From Polytrichum commune (Eukaryota > Streptophyta > Polytrichopsida > Polytrichales > Polytrichaceae): DNA of 64,000 nt. The position numbers and the translations under genes were made by a program. The DNA lies in assembly GCA_950295325.1 (NCBI GenBank), contig OX485809.1, positions 28,522,001 through 28,586,000 on the forward strand. The letters are read 5' to 3'. Below are positions 48,716 through 59,937 of the stretch, in pieces (positions within the stretch are counted from its first letter, which is position 1; each line of letters opens with the position of its first letter). The notes beneath the pieces were generated by a model, which saw nothing but the letters and a program-made list of their open reading frames with translations, was not told the DNA's origin and made no database searches.

Positions 48716-50647
48716 TCACATTTTTCTCAAATTATCCAGACGAGCTTGAAGGTCACTGTCAATCCCTCCATCATCAGCTGGTGGACCAGCTGAAGCCCCC
48801 TGAGGCTGCGCCACCTTCGATGGTGTTGCTTGAGCTGGAACTGCCGTTGAATGAGCTGGAGCATTCATTAGCTGGATTCCCACCCAACAAAGAAGTTAAG
48901 ACTCATACCAACAGTAATGTATAATGGGGAAAATTGATGATAATTTAGAACTGAAATACTCTCCATCAGATCACTATGATAACCATTCATGTAAGGGAAA
49001 ACGAACATTGCAAACACAATGACAGCTATATCCTTGTCAAGTGCAACTCAGCATGTAAATGAATAGCAGTCTTTGCACCTACATATTTTACAAAATATCA
49101 AGACAAAAATGCTGACTAAGCAGAGTAATGACCAACTGAGACTTGAAGCAGACAAATCTCTGTTCCACAAGAAACACTTTAAGAATTTTCTGGAATTTTT
49201 TTATGTGGGGGAATATTCATAAGTGACCACTACGACCACAAAGCAAATTGTAACTGGTATTGAAAGGCAATAAGTGATCTGTCTAATTAGCTTCAAACAA
49301 CACTTCCATTCTTTTGGCTCAAAATGGAGGTTATGCACATGGTGTTGATGTGACTCTTGAGGCTACATCCAAAGCAAGCCATTAGAAGGAGGCTGATTGG
49401 ATGTGCATTTCAAATCTGCTTGCTGACAGAAAATGAAGACAAGGAAATAGATAAATCTGGTTACCTGAGAGTCAAGATCAACACCAATTTCGTCAAGCAC
49501 TTGGCTGACAAGCTCTTCGGTTTCCTCTTCCTCCTCATCTCCCTCCAGAGCATCATCAATAGCATCCCCCATAACTTCAGTGGTCATTTCCATCTTCTCG
49601 TTCTGCCTCTCAAATTCTTGCATGATCTTTTGCAAGGCAGGAAGGTTCAGCTGCCTGTTCATTTGGCCCATAGCCTTTGTGACCCCCTTCATTGCTTCAG
49701 CCATGGCCTGTGTCGACTTCAATGTCTGTACCATTCCAAAAAAAGAAAAACAACATGTAAGAATACGTTACCTAGGGTTACCACGACAAAAAATGATTTA
49801 CCATGTAAAAAACCCTTTATCATACAAAACTGCTTCAATAACTTCTCAGAGAGTGGCAAATCTGCATAGGTCCAGTGAAGTCAGAATCTACGAATTGTGT
49901 CCCATCTCTTGCAAACCACAATTTCGATCTGCTCTCACTGCATAATTCAGGGCACAAGCAAGCCTGCTGACCTGTATACGAAGGGATATGCCCTGCAGCT
50001 GAGACTTGAGACCATAGAATTTCGTGATTTGGTGCCGCGTTCGGATCAAATCCTTTGCCATCACCTTAACTGCACCCTACAAGGAGAATATTTGACATGT
50101 AAGACCCATAAAAGCATTATCGACATGGACATACATCTCCCTCAATACGGAATAGGTTTACACCAAGGCAGCTCAGATTTTGAGACACAGAGACCATCAA
50201 AAACCACCAGACTCTTGAGATCACATGAAAGTAAAACCTAATTTTTCGAACCTCATAAAAGCAAGCAATTCACAAGCTTGCACGAGTCTTTCCGCCCAAA
50301 AAAACAAATTGTAATCGAAGACCATAAATTCCACGCCCAGGTTTGTACACTCACCATTTGCCCTTGCTTCGCTGTTTTCTTGATCTCCGCGATCAACTTC
50401 TTCTCCTGATTCTGGAGATTTTGTCGTTCTCGCTCAATTTCGCGAATAGACTTGTCAAGCGCACGCTTGTTCTCCCGCAGAAGCTCTGCCATGAAGACGC
50501 AACAACAACGCAATCTCTCAGACCAAATCACACATGAGAAACAAATCCTGCACCTTATTAGGGCTACACAGCAACTTGTGAAAGAGGGCCGTGGCATAAG
50601 ACCAAACCTGCGGGAGTTTTTTTCTTCCCAAATATGCTGAAACTCAT
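48716..50647 (-). CDS. VPS2: ESCRT-III subunit VPS2 (CHMP2A homologue)
   Basis: Five exons on the minus strand: 50647-50608, 50485-50355, 50076-49972, 49725-49465 and 48871-48716. All have GT-AG introns in agreeing phase, giving 230 residues, close to plant VPS2.1. The product is a membrane-remodelling filament subunit acting on endosomes with VPS24, SNF7 and VPS4 in multivesicular-body sorting. The Snf7 domain is almost entirely conserved: N-terminal MSFSIFGKKKTPAELLRENK, the basic helices (KKLIAEIKKTAKQGQM, GAVKVMAKDLIRTRHQ), then the acidic hinge EGDEEEEETEE at 153-163. The C-terminal 12 residues, DLQARLDNLRKM, are the MIM1 motif that binds the MIT domain of VPS4. There is no transmembrane segment. 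The ATG at 50647 is fixed by the conserved N-terminus. It looks fully intact. Confidence 0.95.
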
Positions 50648-51559
50648 GGTCGTCAGTGGGTGATGTTCAGCACAAGAAGCTATGGATTCCGGAGGTCTGC
50701 GGATTGATCTGCAGCGATGAAAAAACAAAGGGAATTGCAAGTAGCAAAAGAGCAAGAGGAGGAATTGGTCGGCCGGTGGTGATGATAGTAGGAAACACAG
50801 ATGTTTCTTCGCTATCAAGGGACTTGCTTCTTGGAAGCTCAGCTCTTTCCCAGAGAGAGAGATGACTCAAACCCTCTAGCACCTGGAAATTGCTTGTCTT
50901 AGGGTTGGTTCACAACTTGGGTGTAAAGGTTTTTAATTCATGGTAACATTTATTTATCATCCAGCATACGCTATATAGTTCAGTGTACCATGTAGATTTT
51001 ATCTGCTGGAATCTACATTTTCACTAGAATATGATATGGTGCGTGAGCTGCTTACATGGAAACTCACCCTATATACATTAAATACAATATTTAATTTCAC
51101 TTGCAATTTGGAATTATGCAATGCTAAAACTATTTACTGAATGTCTCTCATCTTTTGCCCCTCTTTTGCCAAAAAAAGTGAAATTAGTTGTTCAGATTAT
51201 ATAAAGCATTAACATCTTTACTTGGTAAAAAAATGACATTAATAATAAAAAGATATAGCATTGTGTAACTCCAAATAAGAAGTAACACTAAATACAACAT
51301 TTAGTATAGTCCTCTAGTGTGGATGGAAACTTAGCGTGGAAATAGTTTAACATGGGCCACTCTAATTGTTTATTGGGGGTTGGAAACAACATGGGTCCAA
51401 GATTTTGGGCCTTCCCCTTAATTCTCCTTAAGATTCTTAATCAACATCCTACATATTATAAGATGGCCACCTTGCATCAAAACAAGCATAAAATAATATC
51501 CATCCACATCAATTTTCTAGAAAAAAAAGTAAAATAATGTGGGCTCTAGAGTATTAATG
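50648..51559. other. VPS2 upstream region
   Basis: Promoter and 5' leader of the minus-strand VPS2 gene should lie in the first few hundred bases. No TATA box stands out. The rest is AT-rich spacer with no gene recognised. Confidence 0.4.
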
Positions 51560-52270
51560 TTGCCCACACTAATATGAGTATTAGTTTGTTTGTTTGTTTG
51601 TTGTTATGTTGAGATTCCCAAAATCATGGGGCATACAAGGGTGTGCTTGGGACCATTGGACAACCCTCACAAAGTAGGAGTGCACCAACTTGGTTTCATG
51701 ATATTTGGATTCAAATTGAGGTGGATTTTGAATTTTTGAGTTATATAACATGAAAAATCATATCACATAAGAGATTAGATATTATAATGTGACAAAGAAA
51801 ACATATTTAGGTAATTTGATGTTTGGGAAGGGTTTGAGAATTAGATGTTATAGTTAGATTTGCAAAATTATACATTTTGGAAGGAGTTTTCTTTAGTCAT
51901 AGGACGGGCAACTCCCAATAAATTGTCTTAAAGACTTTAATTGGCATGGAATAACGTTAACTTCTTTGTAAAGGTTGTGTTTTGTGCCTTGTAGAATCTA
52001 TCAAATTGCTGGCTTAAAATATTTTCATAAACAATGTAATTTGTCCTTTTTTGTACCCAAAATTCCAAATGATAGTTGCAGAATTCCAACACCAGCATCA
52101 ACATTTTCATTATAATCTCACTTGTTTTCACGTTTGAAATGGTTGACTTTATAGGAGTATGCACGTAATTTCTATGCACTTGCATCTCGACACTTAATGC
52201 AATGTAAAGCTAATAGAAACACTATACTTAGTAAGATAATTTTTCATGATGTGGAGACTAATAAAGGACT
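51560..52270 (+). repeat. left member of a ~0.45-0.7-kb direct repeat
   Basis: Matches 59275-59715 in the same orientation. Shared blocks in order are GAGATTCCCAAAATCATGGGGC, a GGACAACCCT..AAAG stretch, CTTGGTTTCATGATATTTGG, GAGTTATATAACATGA, TTGTACCCAAAAT, CATTTTCATTATAATCTCA and GCACGTAATTTCTATGCACTTGC. A (GTTT)n run is at about 51580-51603. The two copies enclose the TIR-bounded module at 54.3-58.5 kb. Confidence 0.6.
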
Positions 52271-54303
52271 TGAAGTTTAAATCACATGATATAAAACACA
52301 AGAAAGACAAACCAAATACATGAGAATCAATTATTTACAACCATAAAACCAAATTTAAAAACATCAAATGTTCGAGATTGCATCCATGGCATAGTATTTG
52401 GATCAAATTCCCAAACACTAAAGACAATGAGGATGCATCCAAATGTATACAATGCAAAACAAACAACATAATATGGAGAGCCAAAATGGAAGATAGATAT
52501 ATTATATACTAAATATAGAACATAAGGGGTAGTCTTTAACGAATGATTTTAATGCCAAATTCATATTTGTATTCACATTATCTATCTAAGTACTAGGGAG
52601 CTTAGTAATTCACTTATTAGGTGCAAAGGCCTTTGCAACCACCTATTTATATTTTGCTCATTGTGCCTCAACAACCATAAAAATCTATTTTATAACTTTT
52701 GGTGCAGACTGGACCCATTGATCCAAGGACATTCAAATATTTCCTTCGGGATACCACACTATGGGAGAATGTGCAGCTCGGTGTAACATATGCTAAGGAT
52801 TGTCTAACGGTCTAGTGAAGCGCAAGAAAATGCTCAAATTTTGATGGGCCACCTATTGTTGGAGCAAAGACCTATAAGGTTCATTCAATACCACACAATA
52901 CGACATTTAGGATGCAAGTCTGTCACATAGATTTGCTAGTTAGTGTGAGTAAATAACATATCTGGCCAATAGTTGCTAGTTTGGGATGCGAGTCTATAAC
53001 CTTGGATCGAGGCCAACAAGTTTTGAGAAAATCAAAGCACAATGGAAGTTAGCTAATGTTAACTTTTGAAAGCAATTTCAATAACTAGTATGCTAGAAAA
53101 TAAAATGAAGAGGAAGTGAAAGCACATCTTGGGTATGGATTTATCAGTTGTGGGCTCTTGGACAAGGGTCATGGTTTTGATCAGGGCGACAAAAATGTTT
53201 GCAAGCCCAAAAATTGAAGAGGAATGTCTCCCACTTCGGCGAAGGGCAAGACTGCATAAGATGTTGGGCAACGAGGGGCAATTGACACATGTAGGCTCCG
53301 CAATTATGGGCACGTTTAGGGGACAAGGAATGTGAATAACACGGGCGTCGCACATGGGAGCATCCATGCGGAGACGCATACTGGGCCCTTGAAGAGCGTC
53401 GTTGTCATCCCAAGACGGCGAGGTGTTCCAACGGCATTCGCATGCTCATTTCTCTTTGTAGAGGGGAGATGGCGACAAAGCATATGTGAGGTTGACAACT
53501 TGTGCGGGTGGGTTGTCCACAACACTGTTGTTGACCTCAACATCTTTGGAATAATCAACGGCAAAGGCTACATCCACCGCAAAGAACTGGTAGAGTGAGG
53601 GCAATTGAAAGTCGTTCACGCCGTGAGATGGGGAGCCGGGGGAAGATGGGAACATGAAAAGGTTGTTGGTGATAGGAAACACACTTTGAGGGGGCAACTA
53701 TAAGAGCATAGATCCATGTCATTGTGGCAACTATAAGAGCATAGATCCACGACAATGTGAGTTAAGTCGAGCACCTCGCAAAGGAAGGTCTGCAAGCTTG
53801 GACAAGCTCGGACAACCTTCTGGTTAATGAGAATGTCTATCACCTTGTGGTCCATCTCGTCTGGAGTTCAGTGTGAAGTTGTGGGGACTTAAAGGATGTG
53901 TTTGGTGTGAAATTGAGGTCAACCACTATGAAGGGTTTTACGACCAAGCTCATGTCTTCTTCATGACGGGTTGCAAGCTATCTCCGATGGCCCTGTGATT
54001 GACATATAAGTAGGACAATGTAATTTTCCAAGGAAACAACAAAAATCTAACAAATCATGATGAATACATGGCAATCGAGAATCAAACAAACATGAGAATG
54101 CGTAGAGAACGTAATGTGAATAGCCGAGTTTCAAAATTTGTTATTTAATTCCAAACACTATGTACATTGTTTTCTCTTTGGACACCTAACATCGTGTCCC
54201 TTACACCTAAGGAGATCATATGTCTAGATGGGCCACTAAGTTACAAAAATGTTGTCACGTTGCGGGTGAAGGCCGCACGCAAACTGGATATAATACAGGG
54301 TCC
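52271..54303. other. spacer, no gene recognised
   Basis: Between the direct repeat and the TIR-bounded module. A ~31-bp tandem pair (AACTATAAGAGCATAGATCC units) lies at about 53696-53760. Reading frames of 60-106 codons around 53060-53855 on the minus strand look slightly more regular than chance, but no family was recognised. Confidence 0.35.
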
Positions 54304-54919
54304 ATGAAGATGGCCTTATTAACTAAAATGAGCCAATTGGGCCGCTCAATTTAATGTAGGGAACGTGTTGGGAACATAATGATTACATGCTAGTACAAGA
54401 GAATACCCGTTGAGGGTTCTTAAAATACAACTCAACGATCCCAAATGAGCCCCACACATGTTTATAAAGCCATGCAAATAATGAAGTATAATATGGAAGA
54501 TCTCATCAATTGTGAGTCACGAAGGATTGTGCTTACACTCCACGGGTGAATCCTCGTGGGTTGTTTGGGACCACCATGCACATTGGATGACTCCCATACA
54601 TAGAGAACATATTTCCAAAATATTACAATGCACATGAAAGTTCACATCTGTGATGCCAAAAAAAAGTGGTAATGTAAACATCCCTAGGCAAATGTCAATG
54701 TCTAGGGCTCCCTAATTCATCCACACATTTATCAAAAATGAGCATCAAACATGATGATCAATGTCCACCGAGGGCGCCCACCACGGGAGTTCACCCGCGG
54801 ATACAAGAATTGATGAATGCATATCCAATCTACATGAATTCTGTTGATACCACATCCTCAAATTGATCTCCACTGGTCATATGCTCACCTCTTGTGCATC
54901 GATCTAAATTATTGCTTGA

Positions 54920-56577
54920 AGACCTCCACCGGCATTAGGAGACAAGGAAGAGGGCAAACAACCCGACGAGAAGGACAAGGTCCATTTTGCTCCATTCGTG
55001 GACAAATACTTGTCGGAGGCTCCGGAGAATGTGCGGTTGAACTTGGCGCACTTGTACAAGTCATATGACTACCACAAGATGTTTGCGTACCTATCTACTC
55101 CAGCATTTTGTAAAGCAGTGAAGCTGAAGCATATTCTTCATGCCACTTCGTTGCAAAAAATGCGCAAGAGATGGAAAACCTTCGAAGCTCCACGGGAACG
55201 TAGTGGACGAGATCAATATCCCGGATCGACGGCTGCACAAGCACAGAGTGTTGTGGACTCCATGGTGGAGATAATTGATGTCAGTGGTGTACAGGAATCT
55301 CCGAGCCGTGATGTGCATGTTGGAGCTGCTGAGTCCTCCAGCCCTCACGGGATTCCACCGAGCTCTCCTCCCCGCGTCGAGCAGGCCTCAAATATCCCCG
55401 TCACTCAAGCTCAAGGTAAGATATGTTTATGTAGTGCTGGTGTTGTTTCTCCCACGGGCGAACGCCCGTGGGGCACTAGTCATGCTTTACATGTTTTTGT
55501 CATTTCTTCCATTTCTTAAATGACTAGCATAATTTCCTCCCCCATCTGTCCCACGGGCGAACGCCCGTGGGAGAGGTCTCCTTCGTCACGTTAACTGAAC
55601 ACACTGTGTGGATGTGTTAACAGGTCAATTGACAGAGGAGCAATTGCCTCCTACGGGTACGATACTCTGTCCAATCTAATTGATTGTGTCGGCAAGTTTC
55701 CTTATACCAATTTGTATTAATCATTTCTTCCCATACTATTGTAACCATAATGATGAATAAACCTTAGAATGACCCTCAATTTTGTCATCGCCAGATCCTC
55801 ACCTCTCCAAGTACAGTTTTTCATCGGAGAGAGAAGATATGGTTAGTGTTGGATGTGAACGGGATTCTTGTGAGGTCAGCAAAGTGCGACAATGTTAACA
55901 CGAGGAAGGCTCTTGAGTCGCAACATAGCCCCATGATAACTGGGGAGGTGGCTCCACTATTTTTCCCATATAGTGCCATCATACCTAGGAAAGGATTGGG
56001 ACGCTTTCTCCGCTTTGTGCTGTCCAATTTCCATGTTGTCGTGTGGTCGTCGAAGCTTCTGAAGAATCTCAAGCCACTTGTCCAACACTTCTTCAAAGGT
56101 TTTAGGCAGCCTGAGTTTGTGTTTGGGCAAGAGATGTGTCACATTCTGGGCGATGAGAAGGGACAAAATCTACCTAGTCCTGTGAATGCTGATTCAAGTT
56201 TCTTTTTGAAGGACATGTGCTCATTTTTTGAGTGGAGCCGGTTGCATCCAGTGCCACATTCGAAGTAGCCCACTCATAGAACAACATTACTTGTTGATGA
56301 CTCCCCTTTCAAATGCATTGCGAACCCTCCAGGGAGCTATATTAATCCCCCAACATTTTTTGCGAACCAGAGCTTGGATACTCTACATAATTACCTCCAG
56401 AACCTCTTGAATTATCAACAATTTGTACCAGATTTTGTGGGGAGCAATCCTTATCCATCAGGCCAGGAACCCTTCAATCTAGATTCACCACAAGCACAAA
56501 TTTATAAGCAGGCATTTGCTAGACATAGCCAACTGGCTTCCAACCGTAGAATTCCAGCGGCGCAGATGTCTATGTAG
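54920..56577 (+). pseudogene. FCP1/NIF-like HAD phosphatase gene with an in-frame stop
   Basis: Exons as read: about 54939-55415 (open since a TGA at 54917), 55624-55656 and 55817-56577, joined by GT-AG introns in agreeing phase. The N-terminal part has a basic, helix-rich region (VDKYLSEAPENVRLNLAHLYKSYDY, KMRKRWKTF) and then a Ser/Pro-rich linker. The HAD domain starts at about 55840 with IWLVLDVNGILVRSA. The nucleophile Asp is at 55852-55854, but the second Asp of DxDxT is Asn, as in a plant subgroup with DVNG. FLRFVLSNFHVVVWSS is the second HAD motif, and TLLVDDSPFKCIANPP carries the DD motif. A TAG at 56266-56268 interrupts the same frame between these last two parts, so the full protein cannot be made without readthrough or splicing around it. 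The start codon is uncertain and an upstream exon may exist. It lies inside a TIR-bounded module. Confidence 0.6.
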
Positions 56578-57075
56578 ACACCCGAAGGGCGTCTTCATAT
56601 AGTGTAGAGGAAATCAAGATGTACAATTCATGGGATTTGTGTTCATATGGAGCTGTATTGGCTTAGCACTTCACTGTATATGTGTTTTGGCGATGTTGTT
56701 TTTGCTCCTTTGAATTTTCGTCTATCGGCACTGTCATGTAAGCATGTATATAGGTGTTGTGAACTTTATATATATATATACACTGGGTATATACTGTATG
56801 CATGTCAAACACTAGGTACTACTCTGTCAATGTCCCACCGGCGTTCGCCCGTGGCAAGCCGTAACCTGGTGTCACAATTGTGTTACATCACTTCGACCTT
56901 GTTGGCTGCGTTTTGGATTGCTTTGTTTGATTCCATGGTGTACAATTTTGAGTACGCAGTGGTTTCTGTTCCAAGCTTGCTGCACTTTTCCAACTTCCTC
57001 ACGGGCCATCGCCCGTAAGGTCTTGCTCCACACAGTGTCCATCTTGCATGCCATAACCTCCATGTATCTTGACAG

Positions 57076-57634
57076 CATTCTCCATTGCATACACGTGCCA
57101 AGAATCATGTGCCCACTCCACCTCGTCGACAACATGCTATACCAGATGCTAATGCGGACTTCGCCGAAGTTTCGTCACCATGTCCTAAGGTAATTCAATT
57201 TCAATTTGAATCCCCTATTGCAGTATTCTCTTCAACTTTTGCGATTTTCATATGAACATTTGCTGCTTTTGTCATTGGCACAGATCTTGCAATCATCTGA
57301 TGTTGCGGTTGCTGTTGCGGTGGCGGATGAAGCTCCAGTCAGAAAACAACCCCCTTGCGCGAAGAGACAACTTGCTCTCCAAGCGCGTCATTCTAGTGAG
57401 CCCAAGGGGTCTGAAAACAGTTCTGGATGTTGGAAGTGCGGTTCGGCCAATACTACATCATCAATGTCTGATTACATAGCTTCAAGAGTGAGACAACTTC
57501 GAGAAGCTACAATTTTAATGAATGAAAATCTTCGTGTAGAAGAGCTAAAACGCAAGCAAAGGACTGCAACTCAAAGGGAACCTCATGACTTAAAATTGAA
57601 AAGGATTAAAGATTCGTACTCCTATTGTGCTTGA
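57076..57634 (+). CDS. small two-exon gene fragment, unknown function
   Basis: A possible exon 57076-57189 (after a TATCTTGACAG acceptor, ending AAG|GTAATT) joins in phase 0 to 57284-57634 (after GGCACAG). Together they give an open frame of 154 residues ending at TGA 57632-57634. It contains a Pro/Arg-rich start, an alternating Ala-Val stretch (DVAVAVAVADEAPV), a single CxxC (GCWKCGSAN) and a basic, helix-prone C-terminus (ASRVRQLREATILMNENLRV followed by ELKRKQR). I do not recognise the family. The C-terminus recalls the helical tails of plant MYB/SANT-type proteins, which is a weak comparison. No start codon is evident, so it may be a 3' portion of a captured gene. Confidence 0.35.
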
Positions 57635-58479
57635 GCGGACCTTCCTAGTTATAGATTTGACGTAGTCGTCGTAGTTTTGGAACTTCACGGGCGTTCACCC
57701 GTGGCACATTTGTCCATCTTCTTTCTGTAATATCATTTGCCCACTGTGGTATATATGGTTCAACCATTTTTTTTTTGATATTTTTGCTGTCATTTGCATG
57801 GTGTACTCATCCAAGTGGTCAGCTATCATTTGTGGTGTCATGTTTCTCATCGCTCGAATCCTGTATTTGTTGTGGAATCTTCCCGCATGCTACACCGTCC
57901 CTGTTATGGCTTGTATGATTTGAGCAATAATTGTTTTTAGCACACATACGGTGTCATGCGCATTGTTGCTTCTCAGTTGTGATGACCTTCTTCATTTACT
58001 CACGGGCGTTCACCCGTGGTTAGGTGTATGCATCCACTTTGAGTCCAAAGTAATTTGAACACTGTTTATTGAGGTTGCATTGATTAAACCAATAATTTTA
58101 GAACACATTCGTTTTCATGCGCATCGTTGCTTTTTAGTTGTCATGAGCTTTCTATGTTTAGTCAAGCTTGTATAAAGGATTTTCCCCCTTGTATTGCACG
58201 GGCGTTGGTTCGTCACGGGCGTTCACCCGTGGTTAGGGTTAAACCTAAGTTCAACTTTGATACGCAATACGTGCCCTTCTAGCATATATGAAACAACTCT
58301 AATCTTTGCAACACAGTGGTTTCCTCTGTTGATGACCTTTTGGTTGTTCTCAACATTGGTAATGAAGTAATTTCCATGGGATTTTGCTCGTGAACTATGT
58401 TCCCAATGGACGTTCCCAAGGTACGGATTGTCTCATAATGGCCCAATTGGCTCATTTTAGTTAATAAGGCCATGAAGAC

Positions 58480-59274
58480 ATACAAACGCCCATCCGCAAA
58501 TAGGGAGGGAGGGAGGCATGCAAGCATGCCTCAAGCAAGGTTGGTTACCTCGACATGCCAAAGTGATGCGCTACCAATGCCCCCCTTGTCGGTAATTGGG
58601 GCAATTTTGCAAACATGTGTTTGTACCTTCAACCAATATTTTTGTGTCCACTTGGATCCCCCGGAAGGCGCCTAAAATGTTTGGGTGTCGACATACTCTT
58701 GCCCATCGTATCCCCTTCCCTCCTTTTGGTTCCCGCACATATGTAAAGCGTCTTCAGGCCCTTTTTGCGTCTCCTCCATCTCCTCATCAATTTTTGTTGT
58801 AGGTGTTGGGCTCTCCCGCAATTCCTCCACACATTTAGTGTGTCTCATAGTGTCATGGCTTACCTATCTACACCCCTCCTAACAATGGTGAAACTAGTAG
58901 ACAAATATTTTGTGGGAAGAACTATAGGGATGGACCCAAGACAAGGGAGGGGGATTGACATACTGAATTACGAACATGCATTTGTAATTCTTCACCTTCA
59001 AATTATGGTTGTTGTACCACTGAGATTGAGGGTTGGACTGGCACATGAGGTGGGATTTGCATCCATGGGGGTGGGGGAGCGTAGTACGAATGGCCAGTAA
59101 GAAGGGACATGGCAAAGGTGGGCACCTGGGAGCCGTCGGGGGAAGGCGCGTAGACCACCTACAATCTCACGTCATTATTGCAAAAAAAAAATGCATGGGA
59201 ATGGAACAAGGTGTTCATTGAATGGCATGAGGCATGCTAGTAGGTTAAGTATGGTGCATTGGTTATTGGATTTG
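58480..59274. other. spacer downstream of the TIR module
   Basis: Includes a perfect palindrome around GGCATGCAAGCATGCC near 58515-58531 after a (GGGA)n run. Frames on both strands (58629-58832, 58765-59100) have no recognisable domain. Confidence 0.35.
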
Positions 59275-59715
59275 TCACAATGAGATATCATTGAGATCTC
59301 AAAAATTAGACACAAACCATGGGGCCAATAGGAGCAACCTTTGAACCATTAGAAAACCCTTAGAAAGAGAGTAGGGATGCATTGGCTTGGTGTCATGATG
59401 TTTCAACTCGAGATGAGGAAGATATTGGAGTTTGAGTTATTTATAACATGATGATCATATCAATTAACGTAGTCCATCACTTGTTGTACCCAAAACCCCT
59501 TTAAAAAATATTTACCGAATATTAAGAGTAACAAAATCCACATTTCCATTGTACTCTCAATCATTTGCACCCCATTTGCATACTTGATTGGTTCATTTTT
59601 AAGAAGTGTGTACATAATTTCCTACTTTGCGCTCACTTCTCTACAGTTGGATGCAATGTAGAGCTCTTCAAGATTGTTTGCGCATAAGCTTGCATAGTAG
59701 AGGACTTGTTGAAAA
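59275..59715 (+). repeat. right member of the direct repeat around the TIR module
   Basis: Same order of blocks as 51560-52270 but with deletions (about 440 versus 710 bp). It is immediately followed at 59762 by the large GGGTGCACC-family element. Confidence 0.6.
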
Positions 59716-59937
59716 GCCTCAAAGGGTGAAATGGGGCATTTCCATCTTGCGCTTTGTGACTCAGGGGGTGCACCTTTCATTAAAAACCAACAACCACATG
59801 CATTCGCAATACATTCTAAAAAAAACCCCTTGTATACAATTTTTTTTGGTAAAATCAAGCAATACACATACAATTCCAATGATAAAGATACAAGTGACAA
59901 TATGTATACTTAAAAAATTTACATTCATATAAAGTCA

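Larger units (their letters stand above)
54540..58232. repeat. swarm of 18-22-bp GC-rich hairpins
   Basis: Hairpins occur at 54540-54560, 54781-54800, 55451-55472, 55550-55571, 56835-56854, 57000-57017, 57685-57704, 58000-58019 and 58213-58232. Those at 55451 and 55550 share one perfect palindrome centred on CACGGGCGAACGCCCGTG. Those at 57685, 58000 and 58213 are the identical 20-mer TCACGGGCGTTCACCCGTGG. A half-copy lies at 58197-58206. All lie inside the TIR-bounded module; I found none elsewhere in the window. Most are in introns or spacer, but 57000-57017 overlaps an otherwise open stretch. Confidence 0.85.
54312..58471 (+). mobile_element. 4.16-kb TIR-bounded module carrying a HAD phosphatase gene
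   Basis: A perfect 32-bp inverted repeat, beginning GGCCTTATTAACTAAAATGA, bounds the block at 54312-54343 and 58440-58471. Looser inverted similarity (GGGAACGT..TTGGGAACATA) continues inward. The outer flanks ATGAAGAT (54304-54311) and ATGAAGAC (58472-58479) agree at seven of eight bases, as a target duplication would. Inside are an intron-containing FCP1-like gene, a second small spliced frame and at least nine short GC hairpins. No transposase motif was recognised, so it is best read as a non-autonomous DNA transposon that captured genomic gene sequence (Pack-type), or as an element family whose own genes I do not recognise. The superfamily is open; 8 bp would fit hAT, but the ends are not the usual CAGGG. 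Confidence 0.65.

Noticed and set aside
49357-49869. 170-codon plus-strand frame
   Set aside because: It is the antisense shadow of VPS2 exon 4, which has an unmistakable protein match on the other strand.
53059-53855. Cluster of minus-strand frames with Cys-rich segments
   Set aside because: Looks a little like decayed transposon coding but no motif could be named, so I give no call.
56872-57135. 87-codon minus-strand frame and 91-codon plus-strand frame in the TIR module
   Set aside because: They conflict with the better supported spliced plus-strand exon at 57076-57189 and have no known domain.
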